Shown piece after piece: positions 35,924-44,694 of a stretch of 64,000 bases of DNA (the stretch's first letter is position 1; the number at the start of each line of letters is the position of its first letter). The notes beneath the pieces were generated by a model. The model was not told the DNA's origin and made no database searches. It worked only from the letters and a program-made list of their open reading frames with translations. The DNA comes from Flavobacteriaceae bacterium. GTDB taxonomy: Bacteria > Bacteroidota > Bacteroidia > Flavobacteriales > Flavobacteriaceae. The position numbers were made by a program, and so were the translations under genes. The stretch spans positions 124,001 through 188,000 of the forward strand of contig CANFHF010000002.1 of the NCBI GenBank assembly GCA_947446635.1, given 5' to 3'.

Positions 35924-36010
35924 AAATAATAGAACTGGTTATTTATACTTTCAATGGGGAAGAATTTATTAGTATAATGATTATAAAAAGTAAATTTTAA
36001 AACGATAATA

Positions 36011-36985
36011 ATGCAATTTTCAATATCTGTCATAATTCCAGTATATAATGGAGAACGTTTTATAAAAAAAGCAATTCTTTCGGCATTACAGCAACCAGAA
36101 GTTGCTGAAATAGTAGTTGTGAATGATGGAAGTACTGATGCAACCCAAGCTATTCTGGAAGAACTACAATCCAAAAATTCTAAACTTAAGGTATTTCATC
36201 ATAAAGATAATTTGAATAAAGGACGTTCTGCCAGCAGGAACTTAGGCATAGAAAATGCTGCACAAAATTATATTGCTTTTCTTGATGCAGATGATTTTTA
36301 TTTGAAAAATAGATTTGAAAACGATAGAAATGTTTTTCAAAAACATAAAAAATGTGATGGTGTCTATAATGCGGTAGGGTTTTATTTTTATAGAGCTGCA
36401 ACGACTCTGGAAATACAAAAAAATAAATTGTATACCGTAAGCCAAAAAATAAGACCAGATTTCCTTTTTGAAGCTTTATTGTCGGGTAAGTATGGCCATT
36501 TTCATATTAATGGATTAACGGTTAAGAAATCAGTTTTTGAGACCATTGGTACTTTTAATAAAGAATTGGTTGTAGCTGAAGATACTGAAGTGTTTTGGAA
36601 AATGGCAATTAAATGTCAGTTATTTACAGGAGTTATTGATAGACCAGTAGCCAAAAGAGGTGTTCATGATAACAATGTTTTTGATGATAAGGAATTATAT
36701 GCAAAGTATACGATCAAAATGTTTGAAACACTTGTTATTTGGTGTAGCAATAATCAAGTCGCTTATTCTGTAAAGGATGATTTGTTGAAATGGATTTGGA
36801 TTTTAATATACAAACAAAAAAATAAATTAATAGCAGATTTAATCTATTGGAAACATTTTTTTTTCTCACAACCACAATTATTATTCACGATTTTAAGTAT
36901 CAAATATTTTCCAATTGTTAGGTATAGACAAATGCTTTTTCCTTTTTTATATAAAAGGAACATTAGATTGAAAAATATTCTTTGA
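36011..36985 (+). CDS. Glycosyltransferase family 2
   Basis: This 324-residue GT-A enzyme is complete. VVVNDGSTDAT is at 35-45, SASRNLGI at 73-80 and the metal site FLDADD at 90-95; VAEDTEVFWKMA carries the base region near 193-204. It resembles the truncated GT2 at the start of the window (shared FLDADD, NRFEN, DGVY and YGHFH blocks), which suggests a copied gene placed in another part of the locus. The C-terminus is hydrophobic and basic. It starts the second large transferase series, 87 bases after the FkbM gene. Confidence 0.92.
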   Translation: MQFSISVIIPVYNGERFIKKAILSALQQPEVAEIVVVNDGSTDATQAILEELQSKNSKLKVFHHKDNLNKGRSASRNLGIENAAQNYIAFLDADDFYLKNRFENDRNVFQKHKKCDGVYNAVGFYFYRAATTLEIQKNKLYTVSQKIRPDFLFEALLSGKYGHFHINGLTVKKSVFETIGTFNKELVVAEDTEVFWKMAIKCQLFTGVIDRPVAKRGVHDNNVFDDKELYAKYTIKMFETLVIWCSNNQVAYSVKDDLLKWIWILIYKQKNKLIADLIYWKHFFFSQPQLLFTILSIKYFPIVRYRQMLFPFLYKRNIRLKNIL

Positions 36986-37010
36986 TCCCTATTTGAAAAT
37001 ATAAACTAAA

Positions 37011-37862
37011 ATGAATGTTAATAGTGATGTTACTGTAATAATACCCTGTTTTAATGATGGTAAATATGTTTTAGAAGCATTAAATTCTATATTTAATCAG
37101 ACCCTCCAAGCAGTTAAAATTATTATTGTAGATGATGGGTCTAATGTCGAGACACAAAAAATATTAAAAACTATTTATAATCCTAATGTACAAATAATTC
37201 ATCAGGAAAATAAAGGAGTGAGTAATGCCAGAAATAGGGGTATTAATTTGGCAACAACCAATTATATACTAACATTGGATGCCGATGATTATTTTGAACC
37301 TTCATTTATTGAAAAATCAGTAAAAGTGTTAAATGAAAATGAAAATGTTGGGGTAGTAGGTAGTTGGGTTAAAATTTTGAAAAATAATATTTTTGAAGAA
37401 GAAATAAAAAAACCATTAGGTGGAGGTGTAAAAGATTTTGTTTTGAAAAACAATGGTATTTCAGGATCAATGTTTAGGAAAGAATGTTGGCTTACTGCAT
37501 CAGGATTTGATATTAAAATGGCTCATGGTTATGAAGATTGGGAGTTTTGGATAGCTATTTTAAGTCATAATTGGTTTATGCATATTCTTCAAGAACCTTT
37601 GTTTATTTATAGGCAAAAGGCATTTTCCAGAAACCAAAAAGCATCAAATTTTTTTGATTTTGAGTTAAGAAAGTATATTTTTTTGAAACATAAATTAATT
37701 TTTGAAAACCATTTCGAGTTCTATACATTAGAATTATTAAGGCAAAATTCAGTTTTAAGAATGCATGTAGCCAAAAAAAAAAACTCAAAGGAATATCAAA
37801 TAGGAAGTCTCTTTTTAGCTCCTTTACGATTTTTGAAAAGAATACTAATCTTTACAAAATGA
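37011..37862 (+). CDS. Glycosyltransferase family 2 (tandem copy a)
   Basis: This 283-residue GT-A transferase has IIIVDDGSNVET at 37-48, SNARNRGI at 71-78 and the DXD block LDADDYF at 89-95. The acceptor-side motif YEDWEFWIAI lies near 173-182. It overlaps the next gene by four bases. That next gene has the same length and shares the G-x-EDWEFWIAI, SxFRKxCW and LDADDY blocks, so the two look like a tandem duplication that has diverged. Specificity is unknown. Confidence 0.92.
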   Translation: MNVNSDVTVIIPCFNDGKYVLEALNSIFNQTLQAVKIIIVDDGSNVETQKILKTIYNPNVQIIHQENKGVSNARNRGINLATTNYILTLDADDYFEPSFIEKSVKVLNENENVGVVGSWVKILKNNIFEEEIKKPLGGGVKDFVLKNNGISGSMFRKECWLTASGFDIKMAHGYEDWEFWIAILSHNWFMHILQEPLFIYRQKAFSRNQKASNFFDFELRKYIFLKHKLIFENHFEFYTLELLRQNSVLRMHVAKKKNSKEYQIGSLFLAPLRFLKRILIFTK

Positions 37863-38710
37863 ATATACTGGTGTCTATAATTGTTCCCTGTTATAATCAA
37901 TCTCATTTTTTGAATGAATCATTACAATCCGTTTTAGACCAAACTTATGTTGATTGGGAATGTATCATTGTCAATGATGGAAGTCTAGATAATACAGAAA
38001 GTATTGCTCAACAATGGTGCGAAAAAGATAACCGATTTAGCTATTTATATAAAGAAAATGGCGGATTGTCTAGTGCCAGAAACGCAGGAATTACGCAATC
38101 TGCCGGAGAATATATTTTGCCTTTAGATGCTGATGACTATATCCATAAAGATTATTTATCTAAACTTGTTCCAAAATTATATCAAGATGATTCATTAGCG
38201 ATTGTCTCTTGTTATAGTGAATTTTTCAAAAAAAGTTTGAATAACATCATTTTTGAGCTAAAACCAGAAGGAACTACCTATCATTATTTGCTTTATGTAA
38301 ATCAATTAATTGCTACGTCATTATTCAGAAAAATATGCTGGGAACAAGTTGGAGGTTATGATGAAACCATGAAAAAAGGATTTGAAGATTGGGAATTTTG
38401 GATTGCAATAACCAAAAGAGGTTGGAAATATAAAGTGATAGAAGAATTTTTGTTTTATTACAGAAAATCAAAAAAATCAATGTTAGTAGATACTTTAAAT
38501 AATCATGCTGAATCGAATAAGGAATATATTTATAAAAAACACAGAGAGATTTATATAAAAGATTTCGATAATTGTATAACTGTGCTTTTTTACGGGTTAA
38601 AAACACATCGTTCAAGCGAACAAAAAATTAAAAACTCCCTAGAATACAAAATAGCTAAAGTAATTTGTAAGCCGTATCGGATAGTTGAAAAGGTATTGTC
38701 AAAAAAATAA
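37859..38710 (+). CDS. Glycosyltransferase family 2 (tandem copy b)
   Basis: This 283-residue GT-A transferase has CIIVNDGSLDNT at 35-46, SSARNAGI at 71-78 and LDADDYI at 89-95. FEDWEFWIAI near 173-182 matches its upstream neighbour. The N-terminal half is closer to consensus GT2 sequences than that of its partner. It begins inside the last codons of copy a, and the next gene starts seven bases after its stop. The two enzymes may add different sugars in successive steps. Confidence 0.92.
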   Translation: MNILVSIIVPCYNQSHFLNESLQSVLDQTYVDWECIIVNDGSLDNTESIAQQWCEKDNRFSYLYKENGGLSSARNAGITQSAGEYILPLDADDYIHKDYLSKLVPKLYQDDSLAIVSCYSEFFKKSLNNIIFELKPEGTTYHYLLYVNQLIATSLFRKICWEQVGGYDETMKKGFEDWEFWIAITKRGWKYKVIEEFLFYYRKSKKSMLVDTLNNHAESNKEYIYKKHREIYIKDFDNCITVLFYGLKTHRSSEQKIKNSLEYKIAKVICKPYRIVEKVLSKK

Positions 38711-38717
38711 ATATGCA

Positions 38718-39497
38718 ATGATTTCAGTTGTTATTAGAAATAAAAACCAAGCGACAGCACTTTCTTTTTTGTTGAAAAACTTAACCGAAAGATATAGTTA
38801 TGCTATTGATGAAATAATTGTTATTGATAATTGTTCAATTGATAATAGCAAAGAGATCACCGAAAAATTCGGTGCTAGATTTGTCACTATCTATAACTTT
38901 AGTTTTGGGGGTAGTGCTAATCTATGTGCCAAGGAAGCCAAAAATTCTATAGTTGTTATTTTTAGCGCCCATTCGTATCCTATAAGTCATGACTTTTTTA
39001 AGTTAATACAAGCAAAATTCGAAGCCAATCCAAATTTGGCAGGCTTGAGGTGTCTTCATAGTTCTAATGATTATAAAAATTTTATCAATAAAATTTCAGC
39101 AACAATAGATCCCAACAAATCAGGATTGATTTTTTCAGGATCTGTCTTTAATAAAAAAGTTTGGGAAAAACATCCATTCAGGGAAGATGTAGCCACTTTT
39201 GAAGATAAAGAATGGACAACAAGAGTTTTGAAATCGGGTTATGAAATAGATTTTGTTGAATCTATATTTTGTTATGATATTAAGCGAACCAGAAAACAAT
39301 TGTTTTTTAGATTCAAGAATGATACGATTGGAAATTATCAGTTGTGGCATCAAGATGTTAGTTTAGGGAATGCCATTAATGGATTTCTATTTTCTATTTT
39401 CAATTTGATAAAATCATTTGTAATAGATTTATGGTATGCATTTTTACGGTATTTGTATCTAATAAAATTTATATGTGACAAACCTAATGAATTGTAA
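38718..39497 (+). CDS. Glycosyltransferase family 2 with SAH in place of DXD
   Basis: This is a 259-residue GT2-like protein. I chose the ATG at 38718 (MISVVIRNKNQ), seven bases after the previous stop; an earlier TTG is not conserved in type. IIVIDNCSIDNS at 33-44 is the nucleotide loop and FSFGGSANLCAKEA at 61-74 the following helix. Where DXD is expected the protein has IFSAHSYP (81-88), with Ser83-Ala84-His85. Some GT2 subgroups known to me have this S-A-H form, so it need not be inactive, but metal and donor handling may differ. FEDKEWTTRVLKSGY supplies the base region. Confidence 0.82.
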   Translation: MISVVIRNKNQATALSFLLKNLTERYSYAIDEIIVIDNCSIDNSKEITEKFGARFVTIYNFSFGGSANLCAKEAKNSIVVIFSAHSYPISHDFFKLIQAKFEANPNLAGLRCLHSSNDYKNFINKISATIDPNKSGLIFSGSVFNKKVWEKHPFREDVATFEDKEWTTRVLKSGYEIDFVESIFCYDIKRTRKQLFFRFKNDTIGNYQLWHQDVSLGNAINGFLFSIFNLIKSFVIDLWYAFLRYLYLIKFICDKPNEL

Positions 39498-40239
39498 TCA
39501 GCTTTCTAAAATAAATAAAAATATTAACTTCTATTTTCTAAGGTTTTTGTTTGCATATCTACCTCATTTTAAAATAAAAAGAATGAAAAAAGGCATAAAA
39601 AAAATATTAGAAACAATATTAATTTTAAAAAAACCGAAAAAATATACTTTGTATGATAAGTTTTGGGTTCAAAAAATTAAAACGAACATAGTTCGGGATA
39701 GAGTTATTTTTTTTGAACAAATATGCAAAGACAAAAATGTTTTGCATTTGGGTTGTAATGATTGGCCAATATTTAATCCTAGCTATAATTTGCATATTAA
39801 ATTAGCGAAAAAAGCTAAATCTATTCATGGATTTGATGTTGATTTAGAAGGTATTGAAGATTTAAAAAAGTATGTAAATCAGCCTTATTTTTCAAATTTT
39901 AATCAATTGAAAGATAATCAATATGAAATTTGTTTAGTTCCAGAAACAATAGAGCATGTAGATAACGTAAGAACTTTTCTGGAGGGATTGTCTACCGTAA
40001 ATGCAGAAGTGTTTTACATTACTGCTCCCAATTGTTTTTCTAAAAATCATATAGAAAGAAATTTTTATGGTAAAAATGAATTTATTGAAATAAATCACCC
40101 TGATCATAATTGTTGGTATAGCCCACATACATTAAAAAACCAGATTGAAAAGTATTCTAATTTGAAAGTTGAGGAAGTTATTCTCTTAAATGAGGATAGA
40201 ATGGTTTGTTGTAAAGCAATTAAAAAACAGGATGTATAA
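39487..40239 (+). CDS. SAM-dependent methyltransferase-like protein
   Basis: This 250-residue protein has a methyltransferase-type core: VLHLGCNDWPIFNPSYN is the glycine-rich strand-loop, SIHGFDVDLEGIEDL the acidic second strand, and ICLVPETIEHVDN the strand-four motif. A terminal GHM-like YYI/PNCF segment follows. The substrate is unknown and would be a sugar or lipid-linked glycan by context. The start is uncertain: ATG at 39487 overlaps the previous gene by 11 bases and adds a hydrophobic lead (FYFLRFLFAYL), while ATG at 39583 has a clean A-rich leader and gives 218 residues. It overlaps the next gene by eight bases. Confidence 0.78.
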   Translation: MNCNQLSKINKNINFYFLRFLFAYLPHFKIKRMKKGIKKILETILILKKPKKYTLYDKFWVQKIKTNIVRDRVIFFEQICKDKNVLHLGCNDWPIFNPSYNLHIKLAKKAKSIHGFDVDLEGIEDLKKYVNQPYFSNFNQLKDNQYEICLVPETIEHVDNVRTFLEGLSTVNAEVFYITAPNCFSKNHIERNFYGKNEFIEINHPDHNCWYSPHTLKNQIEKYSNLKVEEVILLNEDRMVCCKAIKKQDV

Positions 40240-41422
40240 AAAAATAAAAAAATCACTAAAAAATGTGATCTATTTTTTTTATGGTCTTTGGACTTTATTT
40301 TTGTTGCTAATCTTTGATTTAGAAAAAATTAAGCAATCAGAGATAGTATGTTTTTTTCCGTATTATCATACAGGCGGTGCCGAAAAAGTACATTTGAATA
40401 TTGTAAAAGCTTTATCCCCTAAAAAAGTTTGTGTCATTTTTACTTTAAATTCAGCAACTAAAAATTTTCAAGACCAGTTTAATGCCAATGCTAATTGTAT
40501 CGAAATCAATCCTATCCTTAATAAGAAAAATTTGTTTGTAAACAGTTTGTTAAAAAAAAGTATTTACAAAACAATTAATACCTCAAACAATTGCAAGACT
40601 GTACTTGGAAGTAATGCTACTTATTTTTATAAAATACTTCCTTTTATTTCAAATCAAATTACGCGAATAGATTTGTTTCATGCTTTTGGTAAGCCTGATG
40701 GACGAGAATTGGAAGTCGTTGATAGCGTAAAGTATATCGACAAAAGAATTGTAATTAATCAAAACACTAAAAAGGATTTACTGGAAATTTATGCTCATAA
40801 TAATGTAGCCACAAAACATAATGAAGTGGTCCAAATAATTGAAAATGGCATTGCAATAGAAAATAATGAATTTTCCTCTAAAGATTCTTCGGCAATTAAA
40901 ATTGGATTTGTGGGACGTTGGTCAGATGAAAAAAGACCTGAAATCTTTTTAGAAATTGCAAAACAAGTCCGTTTGAAAAATAGTTCTATTGAATTTTATA
41001 TGGTTGGTATTGGAATGAAAAGCAATATAGATTGTATTAATGAAGCTGGAGTTTTTTTTTTAGGAGAAATAACTAACGTAAAGGAATTAGCGGCATTTTA
41101 CGAACCACTTTCTTTTTTGTTGATTACTTCAGAATACGAAGGTTTTCCGATGGTAATTATGGAGTCAATGGCACAAGGAGTTATTTCAATAAGTACAAAT
41201 GTTGGTGGTATTAGTGAGCATATTACAAATAATGAAAATGGCATATTAATTAATGAATTGGAAGACAATAGAATTGTAGAAGAATTCTGTAATTCAATTT
41301 TTCAATTAATTGAAAATAAAAAATTGCGAAATGATTTATCATATAATTCATTTTTATATGCACAAACTCATTTTTCAATTGAAAATTTTAATACAAATTA
41401 CAGGAAATTATTTAGTTCATAA
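40232..41422 (+). CDS. Glycosyltransferase family 4 with N-terminal membrane helix
   Basis: This 396-residue GT-B protein starts at the ATG at 40232 (MYKKIKKSLKNV), overlapping the previous stop by eight bases. An N-terminal hydrophobic helix (about 11-29) is unusual for GT4 enzymes and may anchor the protein. HTGGAEKVHLNI follows as the acceptor loop. IGFVGRWSDEKRPEIFL opens the donor domain, and EGFPMVIMESMAQG has the E-x7-E signature. It is in a packed plus-strand series; the next gene starts three bases after the stop. Donor and acceptor are unknown. Confidence 0.88.
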   Translation: MYKKIKKSLKNVIYFFYGLWTLFLLLIFDLEKIKQSEIVCFFPYYHTGGAEKVHLNIVKALSPKKVCVIFTLNSATKNFQDQFNANANCIEINPILNKKNLFVNSLLKKSIYKTINTSNNCKTVLGSNATYFYKILPFISNQITRIDLFHAFGKPDGRELEVVDSVKYIDKRIVINQNTKKDLLEIYAHNNVATKHNEVVQIIENGIAIENNEFSSKDSSAIKIGFVGRWSDEKRPEIFLEIAKQVRLKNSSIEFYMVGIGMKSNIDCINEAGVFFLGEITNVKELAAFYEPLSFLLITSEYEGFPMVIMESMAQGVISISTNVGGISEHITNNENGILINELEDNRIVEEFCNSIFQLIENKKLRNDLSYNSFLYAQTHFSIENFNTNYRKLFSS

Positions 41423-41425
41423 AAC

Positions 41426-42571
41426 ATGAAAATCCTTATGGTAGCCATACCGAACCATCATTTTTTTCAATGGGTCAACCAGTTGAAAGAGTCTGGCTAT
41501 GAGGTATATTGGTTTGATGTTACTGATGGTGGTAACAAGGTAGAAAGAATAGACTGGGTACATCAAATAAAGGGATGGAAATTAAAATATGATTTTCCTC
41601 TAAGATATTCCTTAAAAAATAAATCTCCCCAAATCTATAAATGGATTCAAAAACATAATGAAAGAAAAATAGCTGCTGTTTTTGAGAAAGTGCTTAAAGA
41701 AATTCAGCCTGATATTGTACATAGTTTTGAAATGAGATTAGCAGGTTTACCCATTTTAGAAGTAATGGAGCAAAAACCAAATCTAAATTTCATTTATTCC
41801 TCTTGGGGTAGTGATATTTATTTTTATAAAGAGTTAGGAATTCAAACGGAACAATTCACAAGATTTTTGAAAAGAGTTGATTATTTAATTACCGATTGTA
41901 AAAGGGATTTTGAAATTGCCAAAAAAAATAGTTTTGAGAATGTCTTTTTTGGGGTTTATCCCGGTAATGGAGGATTGACCATTGCAGAACAGTATATTAA
42001 ACCTATAAATGATCGAAATTTTTTAATCATTAAAGGCTATGAAGACGGAGTTGGTAAAGCTTTAAAAGTGATTGAAGCAATAGAGTTATTACCTTTAACA
42101 TTATTGGAAAAACTAGAAATTATTATTTATAGTACCGATATTGTCGTAAAAGAACGAGTTGAAAAATCAGATTTTTTTGCTTCTTTAAAAGTGAAAATAT
42201 ATCTTAGAGGAGCGTTTATTTCAAATGTAGATTTAATGCAATTGATGGGGAAAAGCGTTCTGCATATTGCCAATAGCATTTCGGATGGGATGCCTAATGT
42301 TTTATTAGAAGCCATGGGGATGGGATCTTTTCCCATACAGACTAATCCAGGAAAAGTATCCGAAGAAGTCATAACGCATGGAATGAATGGTTTTTTAATT
42401 GAAAACGCATTTGATAGTGCCGAAATTTCAAAATGGATTAAAAAAGCATTAGAAAATCAAGAATTGAGGATAACTGCTCAAATATTTAATGTTGATTTTG
42501 TAAATAAAAACTACAATAGAGTAAACTTAAAACAAGATATTGTACAATTATACAATGGTATTTTATCATAA
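41426..42571 (+). CDS. Glycosyltransferase family 4-like
   Basis: This 381-residue GT-B protein begins MKILMVAIPNHHFFQWVNQL and has no membrane helix. The middle has PDIVHSFEMRLAGLPIL and YSSWGSDIYFYK, a S-W-G-S-D block common in GT4 enzymes of surface glycan loci. The donor-side signature is DGMPNVLLEAMGMGSFPIQ in the last third. The gene is flanked by GT4 and GT2 genes with gaps of three and five bases. It has no strong GGAE loop, so it belongs to a divergent branch of the family. Confidence 0.85.
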   Translation: MKILMVAIPNHHFFQWVNQLKESGYEVYWFDVTDGGNKVERIDWVHQIKGWKLKYDFPLRYSLKNKSPQIYKWIQKHNERKIAAVFEKVLKEIQPDIVHSFEMRLAGLPILEVMEQKPNLNFIYSSWGSDIYFYKELGIQTEQFTRFLKRVDYLITDCKRDFEIAKKNSFENVFFGVYPGNGGLTIAEQYIKPINDRNFLIIKGYEDGVGKALKVIEAIELLPLTLLEKLEIIIYSTDIVVKERVEKSDFFASLKVKIYLRGAFISNVDLMQLMGKSVLHIANSISDGMPNVLLEAMGMGSFPIQTNPGKVSEEVITHGMNGFLIENAFDSAEISKWIKKALENQELRITAQIFNVDFVNKNYNRVNLKQDIVQLYNGILS

Positions 42572-42576
42572 GGATA

Positions 42577-43458
42577 ATGGAAGTTTCAATACTAATTGTT
42601 ACTAAAAATAGACTAGAAGAACTCGATTTAACCTTAAATAAACTATATGGTTTGATTGACTTGTCTGTTCACGAAGTTTTGGTTTTTATTGATGGTTGTA
42701 ATAAAACGGAGGCTTTAATCTCAAAATATCCATGGGTGCAATGGAAAAAATCAGAAATCAGTATTAGCGCTTCTCCTGCAAGAAATAAGTTGTATAAAAA
42801 TGCAAAAGGCGATGTTTTTATTGGATTAGACGATGATGCCCATCCTTTGAGCAAAGATTTTATTTCTACGATACAATCGGTTTTTTTAGAAAATGAAAGA
42901 ATTGGCATTGTAGCCTTTCAAGAAATTAGAGGTGTTTTTGTTTCTGATCAAGAAGCATTGCAACATGCAGAACCCGAGGTAACCAAATACCAAACGTCTG
43001 ATTTCGTTGGCTGTGGTTTCGCTATTCGCAAAGAAATTTACGAAAAGACCAATGGTTTCCCAATTTGGATGGATATTTATGGTGAAGAATCTTGTTTAGC
43101 CATTGAAGTAATTGATTTAGGCTATAAAATACTTTACGATAATACCATCATTGTAAATCATAGGGTAGACAGGAATAAACGTTCAGTGCAGGGTAGGAAT
43201 TATTTTCGATTCGAAAAACAACTCAAAAACACTGTTTTTTATTATGCGGTGTATTATCCGTATCCTATGCTAAAAGTAGCAAGATTACTATTTCATAATT
43301 TCATTAAATATGCTTGGAAAGATAGTCGTTATTTTCAATTATTTTGGAAGTCAATTTTTCTTGCAAGCAAAGATATGTTTTATGTGCTCAAATATAGAAA
43401 ACCGGTTAAAAATAGCACTTTGCAAAATATAAAAGCGGTTAAAGAAATAAATTATTAA
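42577..43458 (+). CDS. Glycosyltransferase family 2
   Basis: This 293-residue GT-A transferase opens with SILIVTKNR at 4-12 and has ASPARNKLYKNAKGD at 65-79, then the metal site GLDDDAHP at 83-90. YGEESCLAIEVIDLGY is the base region. The loop after the second strand (FIDGCNKTEA) is less canonical than in the other GT2 proteins here. A 69-base gap separates it from the nonulosonate synthetase gene, so it may end one co-transcribed block, although no terminator is visible. Confidence 0.9.
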   Translation: MEVSILIVTKNRLEELDLTLNKLYGLIDLSVHEVLVFIDGCNKTEALISKYPWVQWKKSEISISASPARNKLYKNAKGDVFIGLDDDAHPLSKDFISTIQSVFLENERIGIVAFQEIRGVFVSDQEALQHAEPEVTKYQTSDFVGCGFAIRKEIYEKTNGFPIWMDIYGEESCLAIEVIDLGYKILYDNTIIVNHRVDRNKRSVQGRNYFRFEKQLKNTVFYYAVYYPYPMLKVARLLFHNFIKYAWKDSRYFQLFWKSIFLASKDMFYVLKYRKPVKNSTLQNIKAVKEINY

Positions 43459-43527
43459 GTTGTAAATATTACTAAAACACTAAAATCTAACTATTAAATC
43501 TATTTTAAATAAACCCAAAAATATAAA

Positions 43528-44694
43528 ATGAAAAAAGTAGCGATGATTCCACTTCGTAAAGAGTCTAAAGGAATTCCAGGGAAAAATAAAAAGAAAATGC
43601 TAGGTCGTCCTTTGTTTACATGGGTGCTAACAGAAGCTATTTTTTCTGATTTAGATTTGGTTTATGTCTTTACAGATGATTCCGAAATTATGGAGTATGT
43701 TGAACGAGAATACCATTGGACGTCCAAAGTAAGAGTTATGCTCCGAAAGGGAGAAAACGCTAACGATATCGCTTCGACAGAAAGTGTTATGATTGAATTC
43801 AGCGATAAAATTAATCACGATTACGCTATTTTGTGCCTGCTTCAGGCAACTTCACCATTAACCTTGGCCGAAGCAATTAATGACGGATTGAATAAAATCA
43901 TCAATGAATCATTTGATTCTGCTTTAAGTGTAGTCATTACAAAACGATTTACTTGGAATAAAAATGGTACACCACAAAATTATGATGTTTTAAACAGACC
44001 TAGAAGACAGGATTTTGATGGTTTGTTGACAGAAAATGGAGCTGTATATTGTACTACCAAAGAAGCCTTTTTAGAATCGAATAACAGAGTCAGCGGTAAA
44101 ATTGGATTAATCGAAATGGCAGAAGATACTTATATGGAAATAGACAGTGTGTCGGATTGGAATATAATAGAAAATCTTTTAATTGAAAAGCAAAAAAAAA
44201 ATAAAGTAAATCAGAGAATCCAGTATTTGGTTTTAGACGTTGATGGTGTTTTTACAGATGGTGGAATTTATTATAATGAGGAAGGAGAGTTCGCTAAAAA
44301 GTTTAATATGCGTGATGGTATGGGCTTGGAAATTTTAAGAGAAAATAATGTTGAAGTTGTGGTGCTGACTTCGGAAATATCTAAAGTCGTATTGCAGCGA
44401 ATGAAAAAACTCAAGATAGAAAATACTTTTATAGGAATTAAAGATAAATATTCTTTTTTGAAACAGTTTCTAGCTAATAAAAATAGCAGTTTTGAGGCTG
44501 TGGCTTATGTTGGTGACGACATCAACGACTTAGCTAATATTTGCAGTTCTGGATGGTCTTTTGCTCCAGCCAATGCAATGAATATAGTAAAAGCTCACGC
44601 AGATATTATCTTGAAAAATGATTCTGGAAATGGAGCTATCAGAGAAGTTTGTGAAGTAATAATGAAATACAATAAACGATATGGACAAGTATAA
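43528..44694 (+). CDS. CMP-nonulosonate synthetase fused to KdsC-like HAD phosphatase
   Basis: This 388-residue two-domain protein has a NeuA-type cytidylyltransferase first: the PLRKESKGIPGKN loop at 8-20, LQATSPLT at 105-112 and ENGAVYC at 169-175. From about 232 a HAD domain follows with Asp237 and Asp239 (DVDGVFTDGG), Thr281-Ser282, Lys305/Lys307 and GDDIND at 329-334. All catalytic HAD positions are intact. Such a fusion could remove phosphate from a nonulosonate 9-phosphate and then activate the acid with CMP. The domain order matches animal CMP-sialate synthetases and a Bacteroides KDN enzyme I recall. The NeuB-like gene overlaps its end. Confidence 0.9.
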   Translation: MKKVAMIPLRKESKGIPGKNKKKMLGRPLFTWVLTEAIFSDLDLVYVFTDDSEIMEYVEREYHWTSKVRVMLRKGENANDIASTESVMIEFSDKINHDYAILCLLQATSPLTLAEAINDGLNKIINESFDSALSVVITKRFTWNKNGTPQNYDVLNRPRRQDFDGLLTENGAVYCTTKEAFLESNNRVSGKIGLIEMAEDTYMEIDSVSDWNIIENLLIEKQKKNKVNQRIQYLVLDVDGVFTDGGIYYNEEGEFAKKFNMRDGMGLEILRENNVEVVVLTSEISKVVLQRMKKLKIENTFIGIKDKYSFLKQFLANKNSSFEAVAYVGDDINDLANICSSGWSFAPANAMNIVKAHADIILKNDSGNGAIREVCEVIMKYNKRYGQV

